Assembly (NCBI RefSeq): GCF_026914185.1
Contig: NC_070575.1
Span: 620,001 to 684,000, forward strand
Length of the DNA stretch: 64,000 nt
Reading direction: 5' to 3'
Origin: Puccinia triticina
Lineage: Eukaryota > Basidiomycota > Pucciniomycetes > Pucciniales > Pucciniaceae
Below are positions 23,249 through 33,969 of the stretch, one piece after another. A program made the position numbers and the translations under genes. The notes beneath the pieces are model-generated. The model was not told the origin of the DNA. It saw only the letters and a program-made list of their open reading frames with translations, and did not search any database. Every line of letters begins with the position of its first letter. Positions within the stretch are counted from its first letter, which is position 1.

Positions 23249-23410
23249 AAGAGCTAGTTTGTGACAGAAACATTGAATGTGATTATCGGCAAGACCGGCA
23301 TTAATTTTAGTTTTATCCTCTATCAAGCGGTTGACTTCAACCGCCATGGTGATGTTATTTGAACCCGAATCAGTAGTTTGAGCTATGATGTATTTAATTC
23401 AAATGAAAAC
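23249..23410 (-). other. hAT exon beside the CACTA insertion
   Basis: This stretch reads on minus as TTDSGSNNITMAVEVNRLIE through HIQCFCHKLALI and shows no stop. It confirms that the CACTA insertion point at 23246 lies inside coding sequence. Confidence 0.8.
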
Positions 23411-25906
23411 TGATTAGAAAGCGACAAAAGAGTTTAGCATGAATAAAGTATGCAAACTACTTATCTTTTGGTGCAAATGTGACTTGATTAGTATATTGGC
23501 CATTGGGATTGCTAAATATTTACCCTTATGCGTCCAAGCAATGTATTTGAAGGCCAAATGTCTGATCTTGAAATCCCAATGATCGTTGATGTAAGCCACC
23601 AATATTCCTAAGAAGGCGCACCGATTCCCCTTAGTAGTCCAGACGTCATGTATGAGCGATAACTTTGAGCTGTTTGACTGCAAATCAGAGCAAGGGATTG
23701 AGTATGAAGGTATCATAATTTGTCTCAACAACAGATAAGAACTGACCTGCAGTTCGGATAAGAGTTTCTCCTGCAGGTGAAAGTACAATCAATGGGCCTC
23801 AGTTGCGGCCCAGACCCAAGTGTATGTCTTGGATGCTTGGCGAAGGTAGTTGAAAGCCACTCCGAGGATAAAGTCTTTGATTTGATTCCAGGGCAAAGAA
23901 TGTTGCACCAACCAGAGGACAAGGATTTGGTTGAACGTCTGATTATCGAATTTGCTGCTATGAACCCACTTTTGCAGGAGATTTTTCTTGGGTTCCTTCT
24001 CTTTGGCTTGTATCTCCTTTGCGGTCAAAGGGAGCTTGACCCCAGAAGCAATCGCCTTGGCTTGTTCCAAACAAGGGGCTCGATGAATATTGCCATCACA
24101 ATGCTTGACGAGGTTTGCGCGTGTACCAGCTCCTTTTCAATAAATATTGTGACACCATCCGCATTTGTAGAGCATGGGCTCAGTCTAGTGCAATATTTAA
24201 GAATTTTTTTATCAATAATTGATTCTGAGTGAGACAATGAACCCCAGAGAAGGACTACTTACCTTGCCTTTTGCACACACAGGTGGATGAAAGTAATCAT
24301 TGATGTCCTGGAATTCAGATTCCTTTGCTGGTTTTTTCTTCTTTTGAAGGATGAACCTCCAGTTTTCTTCATCGGAATTCTGGTTCAAGTCAATTACCTC
24401 TAAAGTTTTGGGATCAGTGATTCCAGGCTGGGAGGTTGAGTCGGAGTTAGAATCAGCTTTGGATTCGGATTCGGACGCAAGGCCATTGGTTGATTCAGCG
24501 ATGTTTTTCTTTTTCTTTTTGTTTGTTTTCTTCTTTCTCTTGGGTTGTGCGGAAGTACTAGTCGAAGCTGATGAGGATGGTCGAGATCGCTTTTGTTTAG
24601 CTGTGCGCTCTTGAGAGCCCAACAACTTTTGAGAGTCGCTGTGTGGTATAAAGTAGTTGGGATCAGTCGGGACGGGTGTGGTTATTCTGGTTGACTGGCA
24701 AGATGTTGGTCAAGACTGAGAGGGAGTGACTTGGCCAGGTGGTGGCTGAGAGGGTGGTGGAGAAGCCAATTGCCGTCTAGAAGAACGACCCCAACTCCGA
24801 CTCAAAGCCATGTTGGTATTGGCAGAGGTTGGATGTTCCTATTCTAGGTCCGACCGGACCTAGGAACCCGGGAGCTGAATGTCCCTCACCTGAATCTGGT
24901 GAGGCTGCGCCGCATGCACCCACACCCATTGCTCAAATGTAAAACGTGCCAATACCGGCAATACTGTATTTGGTATTTGTTGGTATTGTCCACAAATCCC
25001 AATACACAAAACCCAGATCCAGTGTATCATATTGGCCACTCTGATACCTAAAATAACAAGAGCAAGTATTGGATTGGTTTTCAGATCCGATCCCAATACA
25101 CAGTATCGGACCAAAAAACAATCCGATATTGATAAATACCAATACATGTATTGGATCGGTTTCACCCTTGACCCAACCTATTAGGCGCCAAAAACCCCCA
25201 ACTTGACCGTTGGAGGCGTCATATTTGGGTTACAGACTGACCCAATTAGGAAATAGGCTGCCCAAACCCCACCCAACAATTTTACAAGTTGGGTTGGGTC
25301 GGGTTTGGGTCATGCCATTTTCTTTACAAACGTGCCCAAACCCGACCCAAAACCTGACGGGTCTTGGGTTGTTTTTGGGTCGGCCCGACCCATTTACACC
25401 CTGAGTGCAGTCCGCTGCGGCCATAGAGTTAGTGTTCTTTAAGTGGTATTACACTAACACCAAGCTACAATATGCCACTTTGAGAGGAAACCCCCTCCTA
25501 AAAACAGCAAATTAACATAGTGTAGTGGGCGCAGTTTTTGGTTGCTGCAGGTTAGTGCTAGCAAAATACCGCTAACAGCTATTCTAACAAGAAATCCTCT
25601 TAGTTCCAGTCGAATTAAGCTGCGCTATTGCTAATGATAGCATAGCTGACCCAGTGTTTCTCAAGGCCCAAAAGTATTGAAATACAGATGCATAGATAAA
25701 GAGTCTTGAAAAAAAAACTCCCAAACATTGGGAAAACAACTCCCATCTCTGGATTTAAATTAGAGATGTCACTGGGTACCCGGCACCCGTGGGCGGGTAC
25801 CCGCCTTCAGTGACGGGTGCCAGGTGCGGGTGCGGGTATCCTGAATCCTGGGTTTTTAAGGCGGGTACCCGGGTACCCACACAGGTACCCGCCCCAAATT
25901 CGCCCT

Positions 25907-26283
25907 CGATGACCGGACAGAGGGGACTGCAGCCCAATCACCGGTCTGGCGGTCGAGAGGGCTGTCCAGTCCTCGAGGGGACTGCAGCCCTCTCGATGAC
26001 CGGTCTGTCCGGTCATCAAGGGGACTGCAGCCCTCTCGGTGACCGGTATGTCCGGTCATCAAGGGGACTGCAGCCCTCTCGGTGACCGGTCTGTCCGGTC
26101 ACCGAGGGGACAGAGCCCTCTCGATGACCGGTCTGTCCGGTCATTGAGGGGACAGAGCCCTCCAAGCTTAACTAACCCTCTCCAAGGAGGCGCGAAGCGT
26201 CTCCGAAGCGCCTCCGAAGGAGGGGACTTGTGTTAAGCTAGAGAGCCCTCTCGATGACCGGTCTGTCCGGTCATCGAGAGGGA
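25907..26283. repeat. Palindromic GATGACCGGTC satellite, array C
   Basis: Units CTCGATGACCGGTCTGTCC followed by GGTCATCGAGG with GGGACTGCAGCC or GGGACAGAGCC spacers. Interrupted by a 79-bp foldback at 26163-26241. Confidence 0.9.
26163..26241. mobile_element. 79-bp foldback MITE (AAGCTTAAC ends)
   Basis: CAAGCTTAAC... at the left and ...GTTAAGCTAG at the right are flanked by AGAGCCCTC on both sides (26154-26162 and 26242-26250). The middle is a GGAGGCGC/GCGCCTCC palindrome. Related ends (CTAGCTTAACACAAG type) recur at about 39.09-39.19 and 57.12-57.24 kb. Confidence 0.75.
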
Positions 26284-26582
26284 TGGCTGCAGGTACCTGC
26301 CTTTCGCACCCGGGTACCCGTCAACGGGTGCCCGGTGCGGGTGCGGGTGTCCAGAATCCTGGAAATTTGAGGCAGGTACCCGGGTACCCAGCGGGTACCC
26401 GGGTGCGAAGTGACATCTCTAATTTAAATTGCCAAGACCAGTTTTGGGAGTTGTTTTCCCTTTTTTTTTTGGGGGGGGGAGTTGTCTTTACAATTTCTTC
26501 AATTTTTTTTGACAACAGAAAAGGGATTTGTTGGCCTAATCAGCCCTCTGCAGAACACCTCTTTGGGAGTTGTCTGCGGGAA

Positions 26583-26900
26583 CTGGTAGTTACCCCTGTA
26601 TAACATTGTTACGCAGCATGTAACCCCCGTACAACATATTTCTGCAACAGATAAACACCATGTAGATATTTCAGCAACAAGTAACCTCATTTAAAATTTA
26701 CATCAAGTAACCCATGTATCAAGATTTTGCAACATATAAAATGTTCCTGCATCACACAATTCCCATGTAACATGTTTCTGCAACATGCAACCCCCATGTA
26801 AGATGTTCCTGCAACATGTAACCCCCAAGTACCCTGCATGAATGACCCGCACCATGTAACCCCCGTGCAAGAATTTCACAAACAGTGTAACATGTGTATA
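26583..26900. repeat. Degenerate tandem repeat (CATGTAACCCCCGTACAA type)
   Basis: A 35-45 bp motif, approximately CATGTAACCCCCGTGCAA then ATTTCTGCAA, repeats with drift. It yields no credible reading frame. Confidence 0.65.
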
Positions 26901-27580
26901 GCATGTAATATATGTGAGATTTCTCACTTAGGCAAACGGTGCAGCGCTCATAAATTGAGAAAGCGGCCGCAAGCTCACTCAGCTGCGGAATCTGGTAAGC
27001 AAAGCGAACCACTTCCGCAGTCCAAAACAGCCATGTGGCATCGTAAAACTGACACATCAACTTTTGATGTATGCAGGTCCAATACCAGCAAGCAGCAAAG
27101 TTAGGCTTGTGGATAATCCCAAACCTCAGCCACTACAAGAGAGAATATCAGAAAATACCAAATGTGAGGCGCTGCTTATTCAAACTCTAAATGGTCAAGA
27201 TGAAAAGCTAATGCATCATCCAACACAGTCCTAGACAAAGTTGCAGAGGATCAGACCACTCAAACCAAACCCTCTCAAAGAGAAGTGGACAGAGACGGTG
27301 AGAGTTAGTGTTCCCCATTGGCAACAGAAACTATTGGCTTATGTGAAATGCAACATTGCTTTAGACAATGTTGCATCACTCCTCCGCCGTTTTGCCAGGA
27401 ATAAAACCACTGGATCCTAAGGATCAGGAGCGCATTGACAACTGACGCAGGTCAATTGACAAGATCATTGTTTTGCTCTATTGTTTATTTCTATTTTCAT
27501 CATCATCAGAGAGCGGCCAATCTCCTGCTCTTAGGTAACTTACCCAAGCTCTCAAATGTTTTGTCTCTTTCTTAAAGCTG
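26901..27580. other. No gene recognised
   Basis: Unique-looking sequence with short open frames only and no paired ends. Nothing further is supported. Confidence 0.4.
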
Positions 27581-27586
27581 TTAGTA

Positions 27587-28266
27587 GCAACACCGCAACC
27601 GCTGCGCTTCGCTGATAAAAGCGCCAAAATAGCAAAGCGCAGCGGCCATCCGCTTTTCCTGGCGCCAAAAAGCAAAAGCGTCAGCGGCTAGACGCTGTTT
27701 TCAGCGTCAGCGAAGCGAAAATCCCACAGATTTTCATTTTTAAATAGCGCAGCGTTTTTTTTTCCGCTTTTGCTGCAAAATAGCGCAGCAAAAGCGGCAC
27801 AGCAGCTGGGAGCGCTTTTCTTCTCTTCTAGCAGCTTTTTGCTGCAGAAAGCAGCTCTAGCACAGAGCGCTGCAGCGCTTTTGCCCGCTGAGCCACTTTT
27901 TGCTGCAAATAGCGGTGAGAGCGGAGAAAAAAGATACACAAAAACAAACCTCAACTGGTTTGTGAGCAGGATTATCAGAATTTCAGGTAAATTCACCGCT
28001 TTTCAGCGCTCAGCGCGCTTTTCGGCGAGTTTGCCGCTTTTCAGCGCATAGCGCAGCAATTTTGCGCTTTTTCAACGGTTAGCGCAGCGGAAGACCCGCT
28101 GTGCGCCACTGAAAAAGCGCGCTGAAATATGTTTTTTTTCCTCCCGTATCAATTAGCAAAAAGCGCAGCGGTTCACCCGCTGCCAAAAGCTTTAGCAAAG
28201 CGGGTCCAAAACCGCTTCGCTTTTGCTACGCTTCCCGCTGTGGCAGCGCAGCTTTTGCGGTGTTGC
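27587..28266. mobile_element. TIR element full of AGCGCAGCGG motifs
   Basis: Ends GCAACACCGCAA (27587-27598) and TTGCGGTGTTGC (28255-28266) are perfect 12-bp inverted repeats. The interior is a degenerate lattice of AAAGCGCAGCGG and its complement, often called with CGCTTTTGC. No flanking duplication was found, so the family is undetermined. Confidence 0.6.
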
Positions 28267-28487
28267 CCCCATCATGCACTTTCTAATAAATCCCCTCTGT
28301 AGCACCTTTTAACATCACACTTAGATAAACTTTCATCACTCTATAAATATATTCCCCTGCATATATTTCTTTACCTTTTACCTCAGTGCCTTGACCCATC
28401 TCCCAGTGTCTCAAGAGTTTCTGCTTTTTCCCCTCATCTCACTTCTCCTCTCTCACTCAGTAGGATTGATACACCTCAAACCCATTA

Positions 28488-28851
28488 GAGCATCAGCATT
28501 GGTGGCTAAGTTAGTATGGACTAACTGGCTTAGATCATCCTTGGAATAAGCTAATCCAATCGGCCGACCGCATGGGTGGGGATTAGCGGGTCCAAGGCTG
28601 TTGGAGGTTATGTGTTTAGGTGCCTGTATGTTATGTGTTTGGCACCTAAACACATAGAGTTCATGCTTTCAAGCATGATGCATATGCATGTTGTTTTTAG
28701 TCCGAGGATTAGTGGGGTCTACATCTAGACCCCACTAGCTCCAAATGGAGCTCCGGTTCAAGTTGATCCCGAGTTGATCCAAGCCAATGCGGATGCGGGG
28801 GTGGACTAAGTGCCCTAATCCGGGCTAACTTAGTGCCAAATGCGGATGCTC
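28488..28851. mobile_element. PIF/Harbinger-like MITE (GAGCATC ends)
   Basis: Imperfect inverted ends of about 28 bp (GAGCATCAGCATTGG... and ...CCAAATGCGGATGCTC) are flanked by TTA (28485-28487 and 28852-28854). A 3-bp TTA/TAA duplication is the Harbinger signature. Length is 364 bp and it is non-coding. Confidence 0.75.
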
Positions 28852-28854
28852 TTA

Positions 28855-30240
28855 GTGTTAAAGCCATCTAAGTCAAAGATATCATAAGCCACACCTTTTT
28901 CTTTTTCTTAGTGTAACCCTCTCTCCATCAGCATTATTCAAGAGGGCAGCCTCACCAGCACCTGCACCTCTTCTACATTGTTAGTAGTGTAGTTGACTAT
29001 TTACCCTCACAGCTCTTTCCTGATCTTTTAGGAGTTCCACACCGCATAACCCTGCTCCCAGCCGGCGTTGCCTGCATCCATCTTTTCCCGCACTCGCCAA
29101 AATTCTGAATGCATTGCTTCCCAGCCTAGCACCTCTCCAACACCTGTTCTCCGGCTGTGGTGGACAAACTGGTACACGCGTGGGGATCAAGATTTTATTG
29201 CGCGTGGCGCGCGCCAGAGGAAGTCCAGACTCAAGACATCAAGATTGAAGCTCTCAAACTTCAAGGCTTCCTCAAGATTCAATGGCGCGGCGTGGCGCGC
29301 ATCCTCAAGGCCTTTCAGGCTTCTCTTCCCTTCTTTGCTTTTGTTTCTGTTTTCCTGGTTCTGTTTCTCTTGCATCAAGTTGTTGTTTTCTTTTCTTATA
29401 TGCGCGTCTTGGTTAGGGTTTGGATGAGAAGGGTTGGTTTGTTTTGTTTCTGTTTTGTTTTGTTTTTGTCTCTTGTCTTGTGTTGTTGTAGCGCGCGCGT
29501 GCGCGCTAGGTTGTGATGAGATCTCTGCTACATGTCACTAACTCCAAGGTTTGAGTTCAGTTTGAACTCAGGCTTTGGAGCGGCATGGACCCACTCTGAA
29601 CCATAATTTTTTCAGTTTCTCCATCAAATTCAAAGTTATTAGTCTTGGCATTTGTCTGCCCAAAGTCTCAGCTCTTTAAGTTTATTATCCCCGCAACGTC
29701 GATCTCCTCCAACTTCTGGTTTAGATCACAACCTGTCCGGCAGTATCCCCGGCCCCTTCTTCAAACAAAAACCGCCGACGCGCAACTCCAGCCGTCGTAA
29801 AATCAAAACCCCCTCAAAGCTACATGAATCTCACAGCGCTCACTCACGGCCAATCACCCCGGAGGGCATACACAGCCTATTCTCAATTTTCTCATTCCCC
29901 TCCCCCAACTGCTGCCGGCCTAGCACCGGCCAGAGTTCCTCACCGCACCCTCTGGCTAGCCTCCAACCCCAGTCTCTACCTGGCGCATCCGCCATGGCAT
30001 CATCCACTTCTGCTGCCCCAGTTCACCTGGTGCCAGTCTGCACTATTCAGTCCGTCCAAAAGTCCCGCCAAAGTCCTACTCTGGCCATTCCGCTAAGTCC
30101 ACGCGTCCAAAGCATGGCTTGAAACCTGGTTCCCTTGCACCTGTGCCGAGTCCCCGGTCCCGCAGCTTGCCCTGTTTGCCGACTTTCCACATGCTTTTGT
30201 AAGCAATTCATTCAATGTTCCCTCAGCCTACATATGAGAT
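28855..30240. other. Unresolved region with weak coding signals
   Basis: An open frame on plus at about 29652-30122 encodes a Ser/Pro-rich peptide without a recognisable domain and lacks an ATG at its upstream edge. Another at 29157-29516 ends in a hydrophobic low-complexity stretch. GCGCGC-rich words recur at 29200-29500. I cannot support a gene but cannot exclude part of a host exon. Confidence 0.3.
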
Positions 30241-31139
30241 GCATAGGCATGCCTGTTTATTGTCTATTTGGTTATGTGGACTGAGAATTTTCTCAGCCGC
30301 CCCACTGCATTTACGCTTGTGCTGCGGTGAGCAGACATCCTACACCGCTTGCCTATATAAATCACCACACCGTATATATTGAAAAAATTAAAGAGACTAA
30401 GAGTTGTATTTCTTGATGTTAGACTGCAGTTTGTTAGTAAGCAGGCCGCGAACGGCAGGATATCAAGGATTGGCCAAGAGCGGCTAAACAAAGGAGGTAT
30501 GAATATAGTAGATACCAAGAGCGGTCACGGAGGTAAGAGGCCGGGAGCGGCGTACAAAGAGAAGGAGAGGGTAGGAGTCATTACCTTTAGGGGAAGATAG
30601 AAGCGGAGGGTGCACACCGTGCCAGCTTAGATTGCAAGAAGCTGTCCGGTGACCATTTGGAAAAGGAGATTAGAAAAAAGGCAAGACCAAGAAATTGAAA
30701 AGTCCTGATGTCTGATACCGCCTATAGGATTCAGTAGGAACAGATCAAAAGCACCCAGTGCATGTGGAAAGCTAAACCCGTCCAATGAAAATGATGTAGC
30801 TGAGGACAGCTAGCAGGTTTGCATTCAACAAGAATTGCCGGAAGGGTATAAGAAGGAGAATGTTTGGAGTGTGAATGTCACCCCCATTGCAGATCCAGTG
30901 GGGGCCAAAGGCTGTCCACGCAGTGTTCTTGCGTTCAATTTTCTTTTTTGCGGGAGTTTGACTTTAAGGTTTAAAGAGGAATGCAACGGGATCAATATGA
31001 TATGAAAAAAAATCACTAAGTACCGCCGGTACACCCGCAGCACCTGCCAGCAGGTGCCGGGTACGGGTACGGGTGCCTATTTTTTTTTGAAAAAAAGCAG
31101 TGTGGTACCTGGGTACTGCTGGCACCCGGTGTGGTGAGA
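30241..31139. other. No gene recognised
   Basis: Short frames only. At 31010-31125 there is an imperfect TCACTAAGTACC...GGTGTGGTGA arrangement with GGGTACGGGTACGGG words that recalls the TAGAGATG elements, but the ends could not be matched convincingly. Confidence 0.35.
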
Positions 31140-32050
31140 TCAATCAACCATCAACAGCGCCAATTTAGTATAGTTTTATATAATAAAGTACATTATAAAT
31201 TACATATTAAATATCTTTAGTACAAATCCTTTACATTAAATCTTTTCTCTCAGATTTCCCTTATTTTTTATCACCCAGAAAACCTGTGATAGTCCACTCA
31301 GCAGGAATCAATCACGCCACAAATTAGCATAGTTAATCATCATTTTCACATGTAGATTCATGCTCAAGCCAGGCGCACAGCCACTTCAGGCTGTTTTGTT
31401 TTCACAACATATTTCCCCTCAAAGATTTGCATTCACATGTTGGTAAATATCATCTTAGACGTGATCATCTTTCCCAAAGTAGTCATTTTATTTCACACTA
31501 CATTATTTCCTTTTCACACTATATTAATTTCTTTTTCACACACTGAATTCTTATTTCACATTACATACTTTATTGTAAATCACCAAAACCACTCTCAGAC
31601 AAGTTTTCATCTATAAAAGGAGGCCTTCCTTGCCCCTTCCTGTTTCCTTTTTCCCCATGCTTGCACTAAATAGTAATATCAAGAGATTACTTCCGCATTC
31701 ATCACACCACTATAGTATAGTAATGCCTGCATAAATAGTAATATTAAGAAATTACTTCAGCATCCATTACATCATTATAGTATTATAATATTAGATCTTA
31801 AATTTAGAACTTGATAATTATAAACATAACTTACTTTTGATAACAAACTTGATCACATCAAATTTATAACACCTCTCATCCCAAGCACAAGATTCCTGGT
31901 TCTTAGGGTCAGAAGCAGTCTAAATTAAGAATAATTCATCTGATTTAGCCACACTATAAAATTCTAGTGTACTTTCTTCCAGAGTTTATTTTAGGAAGGC
32001 AGCCCTTCAAGCACCTGTAGCCTAAACTTATCTAGTTTTTGCTATTTCCC
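31140..32050. other. AT-rich, possibly LTR-derived sequence
   Basis: It contains a TATAAAAGGAGGCC motif at about 31614, a tandem duplication of about 70 bp (AGTAATATCAAGAGATTACTTC and its variant, about 31673-31790), and a tail (GGCAGCC...TCAAGCACCTG, about 31997-32020) similar to one at 28945-28970. The layout suggests LTR remnants, but termini and duplications were not found. Confidence 0.35.
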
Positions 32051-32099
32051 TTCCAAGCTCAGATCACGCATTGCGCAGAAGTTCCACACCGGGTCCAAC

Positions 32100-32350
32100 A
32101 GCAGATTCTCTATTAGTAGGACACCAGCCAAAATGGGTGCACAGTAGCACACCCCATTCCTGAGGTGTGCTAATTCCATGCAGCTCATCATATTTTTTTC
32201 AGAGCTTAATCTGGGCACTGTAGCATTTTGGGACACTTTGGTGCACTGTGGCTATGGTTTTGGTGGTGTTCCTTAGTAGGGCACCAGCCAAAATGCGCGC
32301 ACAGTAGCACACCCTATTCCTGAGGTGTCCTAATGCCGTGCAGCTCACCA
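32100..32350. repeat. Direct duplication of a ~145-bp segment
   Basis: GACACCAGCCAAAATGGGTGCACAG... at about 32118 recurs as GGCACCAGCCAAAATGCGCG... at about 32279, each followed by TAGCACACCC and TCCTGAGGTGT. Confidence 0.65.
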
Positions 32351-32461
32351 TATGCTCTTGAGAGGGTTTTCTTCCCTCTGCAAAATTTTGGCTGGGATTG
32401 GGCCCGCCGTGAGGATTTATGTTGTTTTTTTTGCCATTTTTGCAAAAATTCTAAATCCAAC

Positions 32462-32862
32462 TACCATTTTGTAGAGAATGTCAAACAGGTACCTGTCTAA
32501 TTTTAATGCAACTGCTTCTGAGTGCTTTTGATCAAATAAAATTAATATGTGACACTTTCAACTCATGAAGAACCACTTGGCCTTGAGTATGACACTCAGC
32601 TAACTTTCTGGTAAGGCACACATACAAGGTAAGATGGCAAATAGCGCACAGGTACCTGTTGGCAGGTACCTGTCCACTATTTGCCATCTGTACTTGTATT
32701 TGTGCCTTACCAGACAGTTAGCTAAGTGTCTTACTCAAGTCCAAGTGGTACTTCATCTCATGAAACTGTTACATCTTGATGTTATTTGAGCACAAGCACT
32801 CAGAAGCAGTTTCATTAAAATCAGACAGGTACCTGTTTGACATTCTCTACCATTTTGTATTT
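32462..32862. repeat. Large hairpin (foldback), arms of about 190 bp
   Basis: The left arm begins CTACCATTTTGTAGAGAATG and the right arm ends with the complement, CATTCTCTACCATTTTG. The centre is GGTACCTGTTGGCAGGTACC near 32660. Most of the arms are complementary with scattered mismatches. A second, outer inverted pair (GACTTCTGACTACCAAA at 32871 and TTTGGTAGTTGGAAGTC at 32963) flanks it. Such a sequence is typical of foldback elements or of inverted duplication. Confidence 0.75.
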
Positions 32863-32999
32863 CCATTTTTGACTTCTGACTACCAAATTGTGCCCGGGTT
32901 GATTTTTGGTCCGCGGAACCCAGGCGCAACATTGGGTAGCGGTCCTCCCAACGTAAACCACGTTTGGTAGTTGGAAGTCAAAAAAATGGTAGTCAATTA

Positions 33000-33966
33000 A
33001 CCAAGCCCCTATAAATAATATAGTTGCAACGACTCCAAAAAAAATGTTATAGGAAAATAGCTCCCAAAAAAGGGGCTAGGTTGACGTCCGTACTTGGTTG
33101 AAATTTGGCCTTGGCAACGTAAATCCACAAATTATGGGAGCCGTTTTCCCAATCTTTGGGAGTTGTTTTTCCAAGACTCTAAAATTATAAGCCCTTGGGG
33201 GAGACTCCGCGTCTCCGCGCGAGGGGGGCTATTTGTGTCAGACCAGACGCACTCCAAAGTATAATATGAACCTGACGAGGACACATCACGGGTCAGCACA
33301 GCCAACGGCGGTATTGATTCCTAAATGGTGAGGAGAGAAGAGGAGCTCCGGTGAACAACACGTAGACAAAGGACAAGCGCCTCGCCGCAGCAGCTACATA
33401 GTTGAAGCAGAAAGCTATACTGTAGATAGTTGAGTTAAATCAGCTTTAACTCCGCGTGGTGTGCAGAATGCACACAATTCATCTTCAAATTCAAACAATT
33501 TCCGTCCACACATGACTCATCTTCAAATCTCGCGGTTTTCTATTCGTCCGTCAAGCAAGTTTTCCAACAGCTTTGCCGGAACAGGAAGCCCGGCTGCGAT
33601 TGGACTGTTGCTGGTCAGCAGGGTGACTGTTTGTTGCAACCTTGGCTTCTGTGTTTGTACGTATTTATATGTAGAATGTTTTCAAGACCCCTGGCTCCTC
33701 ACCTTTGCGGCTTGCACCAAAACCGCCTGTTTATGACATTGGGCGCTACAGCAGTCCACAGGGGACACCCAGCCTGGCCTTTTGTTTTTTGTCTGTTGTT
33801 TGACAGTTGAGAATCACTCCTCACACTCTCTCGGGCCGATACAATAGATTGGTCCGAGAGGCGAGAGACGGCCGGGAACCATTCCTCTTTTATATCACCT
33901 ATTATATCACCTTAGAAAAGCAAGAATGAAGTCATTGCACGTGCGTAAGCATGTATGTATCTCAGG
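33000..33966. other. No gene recognised
   Basis: GGGAGTTGTTTT words seen also at 25.7 and 26.4 kb recur near 33080-33170, and a GAGACTCCGCGTCTCCGCGC palindrome lies near 33205. No coding region is supported. Confidence 0.4.
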
Positions 33967-33969
33967 TAA

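Larger units (their letters stand above)
19474..24810 (-). pseudogene. hAT transposase, interrupted and mutated
   Basis: From the ATG at 24810 the protein has a Ser/Lys-rich N-terminus, then (after an intron with donor AAGGTAAGTAG) CSTNADGVTIFIEKELVHAQ, a degenerate BED-like region. Next come SLIHDVWTTKGNRCAFLG (catalytic-core start, about 23670), TTDSGSNNITMAVEVNRLI (about 23380) and HIQCFCHKLALI (about 23265). At that codon a CACTA element is inserted; coding resumes at 20997 with LNAGLKAIDVA, runs through EFYFLTKKMEGDLPLGS, and ends with the C-terminal dimerisation region (LKWWK, FPVLSLLARDYLAT, SIERCFSAA) and a stop at 19474-19476. Damage includes TGA codons at 23789-23791 and 19609-19611 and frame changes near 24690 and 24065. 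It closely resembles hAT transposases I associate with rust fungi. Confidence 0.85.
19052..25169 (-). mobile_element. hAT transposon with broken transposase
   Basis: Perfect 11-bp inverted ends AAGGGTGAAAC / GTTTCACCCTT are flanked by GACCCAACC (19043-19051 and 25170-25178), an 8-9 bp duplication. About 250 bp at each end is packed with CAATAC/GTATTG motifs, the expected layout of hAT subterminal binding repeats. It carries a transposase gene on minus. Subtracting the CACTA insertion leaves about 3.9 kb, a normal hAT size. Confidence 0.9.
18881..25404. mobile_element. hAT-type MITE (TCAGGGTGTAAA ends), outer shell of a nest
   Basis: Inverted ends TCAGGGTGTAAA (18881) and TTTACACCCTGA (25404) are flanked by the exact 8-bp repeat GTGCAGTC (18873-18880 and 25405-25412). 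The element's own sequence is only about 400 bp (18881-19051 and 25170-25404), rich in GGGTTGGG/CCCAACCC motifs. It is split by an hAT element at 19052-25169. An unsplit copy with the same ends lies at 54539-54910 and serves as the empty-site control. Confidence 0.9.
25761..26421. mobile_element. TAGAGATGTC-family TIR element with satellite cargo
   Basis: Inverted ends TAGAGATGTCACT and AGTGACATCTCTA are flanked by the exact 8-bp repeat ATTTAAAT (25753-25760 and 26422-26429). CGGGTACCCG palindromes are subterminal, as in the 11.4-kb relative. The core is the GATGACCGGTC satellite, not the GCGACCAGG one found in that relative. It sits inside an imperfect foldback whose arms share GGGAGTTGTTTTCCC (about 25690-25745 and 26440-26460). 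Confidence 0.88.

Noticed and set aside
21466..26283. CRISPR array interpretation of the regular palindromic repeats
   Set aside because: Units are tandem self-complementary satellite with recurring, not unique, spacers; the genome is eukaryotic with introns, and no cas genes are present.
29652..30122. 156-residue Ser/Pro-rich frame as a host gene
   Set aside because: No ATG in good context, no domain, no splice partner that I could connect.
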